From Rhizomicrobium sp. (GTDB lineage: Bacteria > Pseudomonadota > Alphaproteobacteria > Micropepsales > Micropepsaceae), in NCBI GenBank assembly GCA_037200985.1, contig JBBCGJ010000001.1, forward strand, positions 968,756 to 1,032,755: a stretch of 64,000 nt of DNA, in the 5' to 3' direction. The notes below the pieces were generated by a model. The model saw only the letters and a program-made list of their open reading frames with translations, made no database searches and was not told the DNA's origin. A program made the position numbers and the translations under genes. Below are positions 24,712-34,587 of this stretch, in pieces (the stretch's first letter is position 1; every line of letters starts with the position of its first letter).

Positions 24712-25839
24712 ATGTCGGCGCTGCGAAAACTGAGCGTGGTCTACCTGCTGTGCGCTGCGGCGTTCGGCGTGGCGGTGGCGTTCGACCGCGACCCGCCGCT
24801 AGAACGGGCCAGCCGCGCGACCGTCGCCGCCGGGTTGCAGGCCACCCGGACTTACGTGATCGACCCGGCCGCCGGCGTCTTCCATGATGCGAGCCGGCGC
24901 GTCGCCGATTTGATCGCCGGACCGGCCGCGCCCAAGGCGCCACCCACGCCCCATCGCGACATCGCGCGGGTCAAGCTGCCGCCACCGGCCCTGCCGGCGG
25001 CACCCGAGCCGGTTCTCGCCGCGCCGCAAGTGCCGGACGTCGCGCCGCCGGATATCCGGACGGCGGAGGACGCGGCACCGGTCGCCGCGGCGGCACCCGC
25101 GGCCGCTCCGCCTCCGGAAGCCATGGCCGCGGCACGTCCCGAATTGTCCCTCGCGCCGCCGCCGCCCTCGCGCGCCGCCGCGAGCCCGGTCGATGTCGTG
25201 CGCGTGTCGATGCGCCTGAAGGAAAGCCTGACGCGCGAGATGTTCGAGAATTTCTCGCTCTTCCTCTACGTGTCGAAGGCCGACACCGGCCCCTGGGCGC
25301 AGCACATGTATGTCTTCCGGAAGGACGATTCGGGCAATCTCGCCATGCTCTACGCCTGGCCGGTCTCGACCGGCCGCGAGAAGGACGAGATCGCGCCCAA
25401 CGGCACGCGCCAGCCGAGCTTCACGCCGCGCGGCTATTACCAGCTCGATCCGGGCCGCTTGTACAAGACGCATTTCTCCGGCCAGTGGCACGAGCCGATG
25501 CCGCACGCCATGTTCTTCAACTGGCAGCATGACGGGCTGCAGACCGGGCTCGCCATCCATGGCGCGGTGGGGATCGAAGTCGGCCAGCTCGGCAGCCGCG
25601 CCTCCGCCGGCTGCATCCGCATCGCGCCGCAGAACGCGGCGCTGCTCTTCAACCTGATCCGCACGCAGTACAAGGGTCTGGCGCCGCGCTTCGCCTTCGA
25701 CCGCCGCACCGCGACGATGAGCAATGACGGCCTGATGATGCACGACGCCGACGGCAATCTTAAGATGGCCGAGGGCTACAAGGTGCTGGTCTTCGTCGAG
25801 AACTACGGCGGCGAGAACATCGTCGCGGCGTTGTACTAA
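24712..25839 (+). CDS. L,D-transpeptidase (YkuD domain), paralogue 2
   Basis: This protein (375 aa) has the same plan as its upstream neighbour: a signal/anchor segment (about 5-20), a longer Pro/Ala-rich spacer (about 75-165), then YkuD with His283 (AIHGAVG), Ser299 and Cys301 in RASAGCIRI. The longer spacer could let it reach further into the periplasm. ATG 24712 is used; TTG 24676 is an alternative in the same frame. The two genes probably arose by tandem duplication. A 173-base inverted repeat follows. Confidence 0.87.
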   Translation: MSALRKLSVVYLLCAAAFGVAVAFDRDPPLERASRATVAAGLQATRTYVIDPAAGVFHDASRRVADLIAGPAAPKAPPTPHRDIARVKLPPPALPAAPEPVLAAPQVPDVAPPDIRTAEDAAPVAAAAPAAAPPPEAMAAARPELSLAPPPPSRAAASPVDVVRVSMRLKESLTREMFENFSLFLYVSKADTGPWAQHMYVFRKDDSGNLAMLYAWPVSTGREKDEIAPNGTRQPSFTPRGYYQLDPGRLYKTHFSGQWHEPMPHAMFFNWQHDGLQTGLAIHGAVGIEVGQLGSRASAGCIRIAPQNAALLFNLIRTQYKGLAPRFAFDRRTATMSNDGLMMHDADGNLKMAEGYKVLVFVENYGGENIVAALY

Positions 25840-25846
25840 GCCCCGC

Positions 25847-26019
25847 TGTCATCCCCGGCGAGGCGCGCGATAGCGCGCCGAGGGAAGGGGACCCAGGCGG
25901 TCAAACGCGGACGGTCTGACAGAAAGTGCAGTTCTTCGCTGCTTGCGGCAGCGAGCCGAGGTTCACCACCTGGGTCCCCTTCCCCTCGCGATGCTTCGCA
26001 TCGCTCGGCCGGGGATGAC
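25847..26019. repeat. Family C inverted-repeat element
   Basis: The outer ends are TGTCATCCCCGGCGAG and CTCGGCCGGGGATGACA. Inner stems (GCGCGCGATAGCGCGC and GCGATGCTTCGCATCGC) and the arms GAAGGGGACCCAGG/CCTGGGTCCCCTTC give a nested hairpin of 173 bases. TGTCAT at the ends and CACCTGGGT near the right arm tie it distantly to family A. It lies between two convergent genes and may end both transcripts. Confidence 0.8.
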
Positions 26020-26031
26020 AGGCGTGCCCTA

Positions 26032-26832
26032 TTACCCCCGCGTCATCTCATACAGCGCCACCGCCGCCGCGTTCGACACGTTGAGGCTCTCCATCGCCGC
26101 CGCGATCGGCACATGCGCCGCGACGTCGCATTTCTCGCGCACCAGCCGGCGCACGCCCGCGCCCTCCGAGCCCAGCACCAGCGCGATGTCGCCCTTGTGC
26201 ATGGCGTCGGCCAGCGTCAGCTCGCCGTCGCCGGCCAGCGCGACGCGCCAGAACTCGCGCTTGCCGAGCTCCTCCAGCGTCCGAGCGATGTTCACCACCG
26301 TGATCACCGGCACGATGTCGAGCGCGCCCGATGCCGCCTTGGCCAGGACGCCGGTCTCCGGCGGCGAGTGGCGATCCTGCACCACCACCGCCGTCACCCC
26401 GAACGCCGCCGCGGTCCGCAGGATCGCGCCTTCGTTGTGCGGATCGGTGATCTGGTCCAGCACCAGCACGATGCGCCGCTTGCCGACGACCTCGTTCAGG
26501 ATCGCTTCGAGCTCCCGCCGGGGCAGGGGCTCGACCAGCAGCGCCACGCCCTGGTGCACCGCGCCCTCGGGCAGGATCTTCGAGACGCCCGCCATGTCGG
26601 CGATCTCGTGCTTGACGCGATTGAGCAGCTTGGCGCCGATCTCCTCCGCCGCCCGCTCCGTCAGCACCGCCCGGCGCGCGAAGCGCTTGGGGTTGGCGAG
26701 CGCGGCGCGCACCGCATGGGTTCCGTAGAGCCACAGCCCGCTTTCGGGCTTGGCCTGCGGCTTGAAGAATTTTCGCTCCGGCTTGCGCTCGGATTTGCCG
26801 GACGGGCGGCGCCCGCGTTCTGGTCGTGCCAT
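26032..26832 (-). CDS. rlmB: 23S rRNA (guanosine-2'-O-)-methyltransferase RlmB
   Basis: RlmB (266 aa) methylates the 2'-OH of a conserved guanosine in domain V of 23S rRNA using SAM. The SPOUT knot motifs are all present: DPHNEGAILRTAAAFG, LGSEGAGVRRL and MESLNVSNAAAVALYE. The N-terminal substrate-binding domain (WLYGTHAVRAAL) is preceded by about 30 basic residues. In many alphaproteobacteria rlmB lies next to the tRNA-Tyr/tRNA-Gly/tuf block; here about 5.4 kb of metal-uptake genes intervene. Confidence 0.94.
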   Translation of the reverse strand: MARPERGRRPSGKSERKPERKFFKPQAKPESGLWLYGTHAVRAALANPKRFARRAVLTERAAEEIGAKLLNRVKHEIADMAGVSKILPEGAVHQGVALLVEPLPRRELEAILNEVVGKRRIVLVLDQITDPHNEGAILRTAAAFGVTAVVVQDRHSPPETGVLAKAASGALDIVPVITVVNIARTLEELGKREFWRVALAGDGELTLADAMHKGDIALVLGSEGAGVRRLVREKCDVAAHVPIAAAMESLNVSNAAAVALYEMTRG

Positions 26833-26937
26833 GGCGGGCGCTTATAGGCGAAACGCGGGCCGCGCAAGTCGTCGCAGCTTTGCCGATCACGGCAAATTGG
26901 CTTTCCTGCTGCATTGCGGTAGGCTCAACTCCGAGCC

Positions 26938-27330
26938 ATGCAGCAGATTCCGCACCCGAGACCGAAGGTCCGCGCCGCCGCGCGCGGGATGTTCTCGCAT
27001 GCGCTGCTGCTCTTGACGCTGCTGGCCTTCACCTTCCAGGGCTTCGTCACCCAGACCCATATCCATGCCCGCATCGCCGGCGCGCCCGCGACCCTCGACC
27101 TGTTCGACGGGATCAAGGCGCCGGCCAAGAACGCGCCCTCCAAGAACGACGAGGCGAACTGCCCGCTCTGTCAGGCCTTCGCGAATTCCGGCCAGTTCCT
27201 CACGCCCGCGGCCGCCGCGACGCTGCTGCCGACCTTCTCCGTTTCCGTCATCGAACTCGTCCCGCTCGCGACGAAGTTCGTCCGCTCCGCCAGCCATGCC
27301 TGGCGCGGCCGCGCACCGCCTCTCGGTTGA
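26938..27330 (+). CDS. DUF2946-like small protein next to metal receptor
   Basis: The 130-residue product has one hydrophobic segment (about 20-40, signal or anchor). A His-containing stretch follows (TQTHIHARI), then the signature ANCPLCQAFANSGQFLTPA, which is the DUF2946 pattern with a CxxC pair. DUF2946 proteins often sit beside TonB-dependent copper or zinc receptors and are thought to act in metal handling; no reaction is known. The 116-base gap to the receptor gene shows no clear Zur or Fur box. Confidence 0.72.
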   Translation: MQQIPHPRPKVRAAARGMFSHALLLLTLLAFTFQGFVTQTHIHARIAGAPATLDLFDGIKAPAKNAPSKNDEANCPLCQAFANSGQFLTPAAAATLLPTFSVSVIELVPLATKFVRSASHAWRGRAPPLG

Positions 27331-27446
27331 TCCCTTCCCAGTGATCGCGTGACGCGACGGCAAATATTCGCCGCCGCTTCGCATTCCATTTTCGTCTCGT
27401 CCGGTCCGTCACTGCGCGCCGGCGAGCCCCGAATGCCGAGGGCACC

Positions 27447-29456
27447 ATGTATCGTTCCTATCTTCTCGCCACCGCTGCGGCCGTGGCCGTTTCCGCCATT
27501 CCCCTGTCTTCCGCGCGCGCCGACACGGCGACCGCCAGCCAGGGCATCGAGACCGTCGTCGTCACCGCCTCGCCGATCGCCGGCGACATCGACCGCTTCG
27601 CGACCATCGTCGCCAAGGTCGACCGCGACGACATCATCCGCCAGGGCGGCGGCACCCTGGCCGACGCGCTGTCCAACGTTCCGGGCGTCGCCTCCAGCGG
27701 CTTCGCCGCCGGCGTCGGCCGTCCCATCATCCGCGGCATGGACGCGGTCCGCGTCCGCGTCCTGGAGGACGGCACCAGCAGTTCCGACGTCTCCGATGTC
27801 GGCCCCGACCACGGCGTGCCGATCGATCCCCTGTCGGTCCAGAGCATCGAGGTGGTGCGCGGCGCCGCCACGCTGCGCTATGGCAGCCAGGCGATCGGCG
27901 GCGTGGTCAACGCGCTGAACAACCGCGTGCCCACCGCCTTGCCCGACAAGCCGTTCTCCGCCGAGGCCGACGCCGCCTATGACAGCGTCTCCGACGCCGG
28001 ACAGACCGCCGTCATGGCCGACGCTCGGGAAGGCGACTTCGCCTTCCACGCCGACGGTTTCTACCGCCACGCCGATGACTACGACACGCCCATCGGCACC
28101 CAGGCCAATTCCTTCCAGCGCGGCGACGGCTACACCGCCGGCGCCTCCTACTTCCCCGACGACGACACCCATTTCGGCATCGCCGCCATCCACTACGATT
28201 CCAAATACGGCATCCCGAGCGACACCACCTTCATCGACATGCGCCAGACCAAGGTCCTGGCGCGCGGCTCGATCGGGCTGGGCGGGCCGCTGTTCCAGAC
28301 CCTCAATGTCGACGCCAGTTACGCGACCTACACCCACAACGAGGACGATCCTCTGGGCGGCGGCGCCTTCGACGTCGTCTCGACCTTCAAGAACCGCGAA
28401 TATGACGGCCGCGCCGAGCTGGTCATGGGCCCGATCGGGCCGCTGGCCAGCACCGCGGTCGGCATCGAGCTGCAGAGCCGCGAATATTCCGCCCTGGGCG
28501 ACGACAGCGCCTTCCTGTTCCCGACCGTCACCCACACCGCGGCGGCCTTCGTCTTCACCGAGCTGCCGGTCGGCGACGCGCTGCACATCCAGGGCAGCGC
28601 CCGCATCGAGAACTCCGACATCAACGGCACGCCCGCCTCCAACGTCTTCACCCAGCGCAGCTTCGTGCCGATCAGCGGCGCGATCGGCGTGCTCTACGAC
28701 GTGAGCGATGCGGTGAAGGTCGGCGTGACCGCGTCGAGCACGGCGCGCTCGCCGGCGATCACCGAACTCTTCGCCCGCGGCGCTCATGACGGCCCCGCGA
28801 CCTTCGAGACCGGCAATCCGGCGCTCCACATGGAACGCGCGAACTCGGTCGAGACCACGCTGCGCCTGCGCCTGGACCGGTTCCGCTTCGACGCCAGCGC
28901 CTATTACACCTCGTTCGACAACTACATCTTCGGCCAGTTGACCGGGCGGACCTGCGACGACGACGGCGTCTGCGTCGCCGGCCCCGGCGAGGAGCTGAAG
29001 GAACTCAACTACGAGCAGGCCGGCGCGCATTTCTACGGCGCCGAGGCCCAGGGCTCCTATGAAGTATGGCGGACCGGCACCGGCGGCCTGACGGCCGACG
29101 TCCTGGCCGATTCCGTCCACGCCAAGCTGACCGGCGGGCTCAACGTGCCGCGCATCCCGCCCTGGCGGGTCGGCGGCGGCTTCTCCTGGAAAAGCGACAT
29201 GATCGACGCCTCGCTCCGGGCCTTCTATATCGGCGAGCAGACCGATTTCGGCTCCTTCGACACGCCGACCGCCAGCTATATCTCGCTGGACGCCAACCTG
29301 GCCTGGCGGCCCTTCGTCAGCCATCCCGGCTACGAGATCGCCCTGGTCGGCCACAACCTGACCGACGACCTGCAGCGCAACGCCGCCTCGTTCAACAAGG
29401 ACGTCGTGGCGCTTCCCGGCCGCGACATCCGCGTGGTCCTGCGGATCGCGACGTAA
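27447..29456 (+). CDS. TonB-dependent outer-membrane receptor (ZnuD-like)
   Basis: The protein (669 aa) has a signal peptide (1-25), a TonB-box-like ETVVVTA, the plug domain (QGGGTLADALSNVPGV to GGVVNALNNRVP) and a beta-barrel ending in VVLRIAT. Two stretches resemble zinc receptors of the ZnuD type: DVGPDHGVPIDPLSVQSIEV in the plug and ITELFARGAHDGPATFETGN in the barrel. The neighbours (DUF2946, LolD/FtsX-like ABC pair, DUF3299, thioredoxin-like) are the usual companions of such receptors. Zinc is the best guess; copper cannot be excluded. Confidence 0.85.
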   Translation: MYRSYLLATAAAVAVSAIPLSSARADTATASQGIETVVVTASPIAGDIDRFATIVAKVDRDDIIRQGGGTLADALSNVPGVASSGFAAGVGRPIIRGMDAVRVRVLEDGTSSSDVSDVGPDHGVPIDPLSVQSIEVVRGAATLRYGSQAIGGVVNALNNRVPTALPDKPFSAEADAAYDSVSDAGQTAVMADAREGDFAFHADGFYRHADDYDTPIGTQANSFQRGDGYTAGASYFPDDDTHFGIAAIHYDSKYGIPSDTTFIDMRQTKVLARGSIGLGGPLFQTLNVDASYATYTHNEDDPLGGGAFDVVSTFKNREYDGRAELVMGPIGPLASTAVGIELQSREYSALGDDSAFLFPTVTHTAAAFVFTELPVGDALHIQGSARIENSDINGTPASNVFTQRSFVPISGAIGVLYDVSDAVKVGVTASSTARSPAITELFARGAHDGPATFETGNPALHMERANSVETTLRLRLDRFRFDASAYYTSFDNYIFGQLTGRTCDDDGVCVAGPGEELKELNYEQAGAHFYGAEAQGSYEVWRTGTGGLTADVLADSVHAKLTGGLNVPRIPPWRVGGGFSWKSDMIDASLRAFYIGEQTDFGSFDTPTASYISLDANLAWRPFVSHPGYEIALVGHNLTDDLQRNAASFNKDVVALPGRDIRVVLRIAT

Positions 29457-29519
29457 GTCCGGACGGCGCGGGCGATCCGTCGCCCGCGCCGGCGCATCTT
29501 GCGAACGGATAGGCTCGCC

Positions 29520-30191
29520 ATGACTGACGACCGAAAGCCGGACAACGCCGTCCTGACGACCGCCGGCGTGCTCCTGGAGCGCGGCGGAAAAGCGTTCGCG
29601 CGGCTCCCCGATCTCGGCGTCGCCGCGGGGCGGTCCGCGGCGATTATCGGCCCGTCGGGCTGCGGCAAGACCACGGCGCTGATGGCGCTGGCTGCGATCC
29701 GCGCCCCGCGGCACGGCACGATCCGCATCGAGGGCACCGAGCTTTGGTCCCTGGGCCGGGGCGGACGCGACGGGTTCCGCGGCCGCCGCATCGGCCTCGT
29801 GTTCCAGTCCTTCCATCTGATCGACGCCTTGAGCGTTCGGGCGAACATCCGCATGGCGGCGCAATGCGCCGGCCATCCGGTCCACGATCCGCAGCGCCTC
29901 GAAAGGCTGATGGAGCGCCTCGGCCTGACCGCGATCCAGTCGCGGCGCGCCGACCGCATCAGCCACGGCCAGGCGCAGCGTACCGCGATCGCGCGCGCCC
30001 TGATGAACCGGCCGGCCGTCATCCTGGCCGACGAGCCGACCTCGGCGCTGGACGATGCGAACACCCGGGCGCTGATGGCGCTGCTGGTCGAATGCGCCGT
30101 ATCGGAAGGCGCCGCCCTGGTCGTGACGACGCATGACCGCCGCGTTCTGGACGCCGTCGACACCGTCGTCGCCATGGAGGCGCTGCCATGA
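29520..30191 (+). CDS. ABC transporter ATP-binding protein (LolD/MacB-like)
   Basis: The ATPase (223 aa) has Walker A GPSGCGKTT, the Q-loop VFQSFHLIDAL, Walker B VILADEPTSALD and the switch His in VTTHD. The signature is SHGQAQR instead of the usual SGGQQQR, so the second Gly is His. ATG 29520 is chosen; TTG 29499 would add seven residues. It overlaps the permease gene by 4 bases (ATGA). LolD/MacB-type ATPases usually power extraction or transenvelope work rather than import through a pore, so its role in metal uptake is inferred from the neighbours. Confidence 0.87.
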   Translation: MTDDRKPDNAVLTTAGVLLERGGKAFARLPDLGVAAGRSAAIIGPSGCGKTTALMALAAIRAPRHGTIRIEGTELWSLGRGGRDGFRGRRIGLVFQSFHLIDALSVRANIRMAAQCAGHPVHDPQRLERLMERLGLTAIQSRRADRISHGQAQRTAIARALMNRPAVILADEPTSALDDANTRALMALLVECAVSEGAALVVTTHDRRVLDAVDTVVAMEALP

Positions 30192-31399
30192 TGCCGCTCA
30201 CGCTGGCCTTCGCCTATCTGCGGCGGCGCTGGGGACAGGCGCTGCTGTCGATCCTGGTCGGCGCGCTCGGCGTCGCCGCGGTGGCCATCGCCTATGTCGG
30301 ACTCGATGCTTTTCCGGCCGCGGCGGAGCGCGCCTGGGGCGGCGTCGACCTCGTGATCGGGCCGAAAGGCTCGGCGCTGGATCTGGTGCTCTGCTGCGCG
30401 CTGCACGTCTCCGATCCGCGCGGGCTGGTGTCGGAAAAGGCGGCGATGGCGGCCGCGTCGCATCCCCTGATCCGCGTCGCCGCGCCCATCGCGCTGGGCG
30501 ACAATGTGGATGGCTGGCGCATCGTCGGCACCACGCCGCGGCTTCTCTGGGTCTATCGCACCGACGTGGCGCAGGGCCGCGTCTGGAACAAGCCGCTCGA
30601 AGCGGTGCTCGGCGCGGACGCGGCGGATGCGCTGCATCTCGCGATCGGCCAGACCTTCATCGGCGCGCACGGCCTCAGCGCCGGCGGCGAGATGCATTCC
30701 CAGTTTCCCTACCGGATCGTCGGCATCCTGCCGCGCACCGGCTCGGCGCTCGACCGGCTGGTGCTCTGCGACATCGCAACCGTCCGCTACATCCACAAGA
30801 TGCACCAGGAGGACGAAGCCGCCGAGACCGGCGTGGCCGAGACCTATGTCAACCTCCCCGACGCCGCGACGGCCGTCATCGCGTCCTACAAGAGCCCTGT
30901 GGCGGCGCTTCTGGTGCCGCGCCTGATCGATGCCAGCCCGGATCTCACCGCGGCGAGCCCGAGCTTCGAGATCGCCCGGCTGATGAGCTATCTGCGGCCG
31001 CTGACCCTGGCGGCGACGGCGCTCGGCATCCTGCTCGTCGCCATCGCGGCGGCGGCGGCCGCCGCCGGCCTGATGGCGACGATGAACGCGCGGACCCGCG
31101 ACCTCGCCCTGCTGCGCGCGCTCGGCGCCGGGCCCGCGACCATCGCGGCGGTCGCGATCGCGGAGGCGGCGATGATCGCGCTCGCCGCGCTGCTGCTGGG
31201 CGCCGGCCTCGCCGCGCTCCTGTTCCAGGCGGGCGCCGGCCTCCTGGAGGCGCGCACGGGCCTTGTGATCGCGCCGCAGATCGATCCCGACGCGGTTCTC
31301 TATCTCGTTCTCGGCGCCCTCGGCACGGCCCTGGTCGCCGCGCTTTTCCCCGCCATCCGTGCCGCGCGCACACCCATAGAGGAGCTGCTCCAGTCATGA
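30188..31399 (+). CDS. ABC transporter permease (FtsX-like)
   Basis: The product (403 aa) has one N-terminal transmembrane segment (about 16-38), a periplasmic domain of about 220 residues, and three more segments (about 270-297, 313-345 and 362-385). This is the FtsX/MacB layout. Conserved stretches include TMNARTRDLALLRALGA, the coupling-helix region, and a tail AALFPAIRAARTPIEELL. It is translationally coupled at both ends by ATGA overlaps with the ATPase and the DUF3299 gene. It should form the membrane half of that transporter. Confidence 0.87.
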   Translation: MMPLTLAFAYLRRRWGQALLSILVGALGVAAVAIAYVGLDAFPAAAERAWGGVDLVIGPKGSALDLVLCCALHVSDPRGLVSEKAAMAAASHPLIRVAAPIALGDNVDGWRIVGTTPRLLWVYRTDVAQGRVWNKPLEAVLGADAADALHLAIGQTFIGAHGLSAGGEMHSQFPYRIVGILPRTGSALDRLVLCDIATVRYIHKMHQEDEAAETGVAETYVNLPDAATAVIASYKSPVAALLVPRLIDASPDLTAASPSFEIARLMSYLRPLTLAATALGILLVAIAAAAAAAGLMATMNARTRDLALLRALGAGPATIAAVAIAEAAMIALAALLLGAGLAALLFQAGAGLLEARTGLVIAPQIDPDAVLYLVLGALGTALVAALFPAIRAARTPIEELLQS

Positions 31400-31899
31400 T
31401 CCGCAAAATGCTGACCTTGGCACTCGTCATCCCGGTCTTCCTGCTCGGCGCGGGCTTCCGCCCGCAGCAGAAAGTCCTGACCACCGATCCCAACGCCCAG
31501 CCCGCTGACGAGCGCGCGCTGCAGGACCGCCTGCCGAAATCGCACGATGCCCTGTGGTCGAAGCTGCTGGACAGCAAGGTCGCCTACGACAACCGCACCG
31601 GCATCTACAGCATCACGGTGTCGCCTGGGATCAAGGCGCTGGCGAACCGCCAGGTGACGGCCAGCGGCTGGGTCCTGCCGCTCGACGGTTCCGACCGGAC
31701 GAAGCATTTCCTGCTGACGCGGCGCACGCCGGTCTGCATGTTCTGCCCGCCCGGCGAGCCCAACGAGGTCGCCGAGGTCGTCAGCCCCACGCCGATCGCC
31801 TGGACCGACAAGCTGGTGACGGTCACCGGCCAGTTCAGCCTCGTGAACAACGGCGAGAAGGGCATCTTCTTCAGGATCGCGGCGAACGCGATCCGCTGA
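31396..31899 (+). CDS. DUF3299-like exported protein
   Basis: The 167-residue product has a signal peptide (about 1-20). Its mature domain includes VTASGWVLPLDGSDRTKHFLL and TPVCMFCPPGEPNEVAEVV, the DUF3299 pattern with two Cys (CMFC) that could bind metal or be redox-active. The strand TDKLVTVTGQFSL follows. Proteins of this family accompany LolD/FtsX-type ABC pairs near zinc receptors. It is probably periplasmic. Its 3' end overlaps the convergent thioredoxin-like gene by 29 bases. Confidence 0.78.
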   Translation: MIRKMLTLALVIPVFLLGAGFRPQQKVLTTDPNAQPADERALQDRLPKSHDALWSKLLDSKVAYDNRTGIYSITVSPGIKALANRQVTASGWVLPLDGSDRTKHFLLTRRTPVCMFCPPGEPNEVAEVVSPTPIAWTDKLVTVTGQFSLVNNGEKGIFFRIAANAIR

Positions 31900-32248
31900 C
31901 CCGGCAGGCGGCGAGCAGCGCCCTGGCCCGCGCCATCGTCAGCCCGCCGCGCCAGGCGGCGCAGGTCCCGCCCGCCAGCGCCCGTGCATAGGGCAGGATG
32001 GCGTCCGTGTCGCCGGCGGCCAGCAGCGCCTTGCGCGGCGGCTGCGTAGCGGCCCGGATGGCGAGCCGTTCCAGGGCCGGCGACACGGCGCCGATGGTCG
32101 CGCGTGCCCGGCTCTCCTGATCCAGGATGACGATCCGCAGCCGCCGGCCGTCCTTGTCGAGCGCCGCCAGCACGGGAAGTTCCATCCGGCATGGGATGCA
32201 GGTCGGCGAATAATAGACTTCGAGAATCGGCGGCGGCGGAACGGGCAT
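31871..32248 (-). CDS. Thioredoxin-fold protein with CxxC
   Basis: The 125-residue protein begins with a beta strand and an active-site-like motif, ILEVYYSPTCIPCRMELP, followed by VLAALDKDG. This is the start of a thioredoxin fold with CIPC as the redox pair. No signal peptide is visible, so it is probably cytoplasmic. The second half is Ala/Arg-rich and less conserved. It is convergent with, and overlaps by 29 bases, the DUF3299 gene. It may maintain cysteines in that cluster, but this is inferred from position only. Confidence 0.65.
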   Translation of the reverse strand: MPVPPPPILEVYYSPTCIPCRMELPVLAALDKDGRRLRIVILDQESRARATIGAVSPALERLAIRAATQPPRKALLAAGDTDAILPYARALAGGTCAAWRGGLTMARARALLAACRVSGSRSPRS

Positions 32249-32579
32249 GGCGGAAATCCTAGCCGGGCAGGGGGCCATTCGCCATCGCCGTGCGCCTCCG
32301 TGCCCGAATCTGCCGCGCCGGCTGTCAAGCAATCAATTTGCTTGCGCCGCCCGCCGGACCGGGAATAGCTTTCCGCCAAGCTGTTGTTCGCGGGGGCAAA
32401 TTCGGGCCTGTTCCGCGCTAATAAACTGTTGACAGCTTGATCCTCTTAGCCAATAACCCGCGATCCGCAGCCAACCCTTTCGAAAGGCACGTACACACGT
32501 TCGTTCCACAAAAACGGACGCGCATCGGTGCCGCCTCGGAACTGGCGCGTAAGCATTTGAGCCGGTTGAACATTCTAAA
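32249..32579. other. Intergenic region before the tRNA-Tyr/tuf block
   Basis: No gene is visible in these 331 bases. They contain a 7-bp palindrome (CAAGCAA/TTGCTTG, 32326-32344), the promoter described separately at 32429-32457, and about 120 bases of leader before tRNA-Tyr. Confidence 0.6.
32429..32457 (+). promoter_or_regulatory. Sigma70-type promoter for the tRNA-Tyr - tRNA-Gly - tuf operon
   Basis: A perfect -35 TTGACA at 32429-32434 and AATAAC at 32452-32457 are separated by 17 bases. Transcription should start about 32464, roughly 115 bases before tRNA-Tyr. No other good promoter is seen before the tRNAs. Confidence 0.6.
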
Positions 32580-32664
32580 GGAGGGGTGCCCGAGTGGCTA
32601 AAGGGGACGGACTGTAAATCCGTTGGCTACGCCTACGCTGGTTCGAATCCAGCCCCCTCCACCA
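32580..32664 (+). tRNA. tRNA-Tyr (anticodon GTA)
   Basis: The acceptor stem GGAGGGG pairs with CCCCTCC, the anticodon loop is CTGTAAA, the variable arm is long as in class II tRNAs, the T loop is TTCGAAT, and CCA is encoded. It is followed 47 bases later by tRNA-Gly and then tuf, a conserved trio. Confidence 0.97.
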
Positions 32665-32711
32665 GCCGGCTGGAACGAGAAGAGAAGAAGAGAAGAAGGA
32701 AGTCGAATAAG

Positions 32712-32785
32712 GCGGGTGTAGCTCAATGGTAGAGCAACAGCCTTCCAAGCTGATGACGAGGGTTCGATTCCCTTCACCCGCTCCA
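32712..32785 (+). tRNA. tRNA-Gly (anticodon TCC)
   Basis: The acceptor stem GCGGGTG pairs with CACCCGC, the anticodon loop is CTTCCAA, the T loop is TTCGATT, and CCA is encoded. It is 74 bases long and lies between tRNA-Tyr and tuf in the same direction. Confidence 0.97.
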
Positions 32786-32901
32786 ACATTTCGGCTTCGC
32801 CGCAATGTTGTCACGCCGAAGTCCGAAGGACCGGGCGGACGGACGAGAGAAAGAACTGAGTGCCGTTCAGGCGGCATGTGAAGAACGAAGGATAACAGGT
32901 T

Positions 32902-34092
<1,191 letters not shown>

Positions 34093-34099
34093 CTCGGCC

Positions 34100-34179
34100 G
34101 TCATCGCCCGCTCTATGCGGGCGACCCGATTTTCTTCTTGGAAGAGAAATTGGGTCCCCCGGACAAGCCGGGGGATGAC
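34100..34179 (+). repeat. Inverted repeat between tuf and tRNA-Trp
   Basis: GTCATCGCCCGCTCTATGCG begins an element that ends CCGGGGGATGAC. Inner stems are CGCCCGC/GCGGGCG and the AT-rich CCAATTTC-type arms around TTCTTCTTGGAAGAGAA. The TGTCAT/ATGAC ends resemble families A and C. It may act as a transcription attenuator or processing site in front of tRNA-Trp. Confidence 0.65.
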
Positions 34180-34218
34180 GGAAGAGGAAAGTGGAAGAAG
34201 CAGGAGCTTGGTGCATCT

Positions 34219-34294
<76 letters not shown>

Positions 34295-34325
34295 GTACCT
34301 TTTAGGATCGAACGAAGAAAGTCTG

Positions 34326-34583
34326 ATGGCGGACACGACAAAAAAGACGGCGGATGCGGCGGGCAAGGATTTGCCGGCGCCGGCACGCCGGCGCACCAAT
34401 CCGCTGGCCTTCATCGGCGAGGTCCGGCGCGAGGTTTCCAAGGTCACCTGGCCCTCCTGGAAGGAGACCTGGCTCACCTCGGCGATGGTTTTCATCATGG
34501 TGGGCCTCACCATGGTGTTCTTTTTCGGCGTCGATGCGCTGCTCGCCTATGGCGAGAAGCTGCTGATCGGCGCGGCGAGCTAG
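34326..34583 (+). CDS. secE: Preprotein translocase subunit SecE
   Basis: SecE (85 aa) stabilises the SecY channel. It is the short form with one transmembrane segment (about 50-75). The conserved amphipathic region FIGEVRREVSKVTWPSWKET precedes the span. The first 25 residues are Lys/Ala-rich and variable. It is followed by nusG after 4 bases. Confidence 0.95.
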   Translation: MADTTKKTADAAGKDLPAPARRRTNPLAFIGEVRREVSKVTWPSWKETWLTSAMVFIMVGLTMVFFFGVDALLAYGEKLLIGAAS

Positions 34584-34587
34584 AGCG

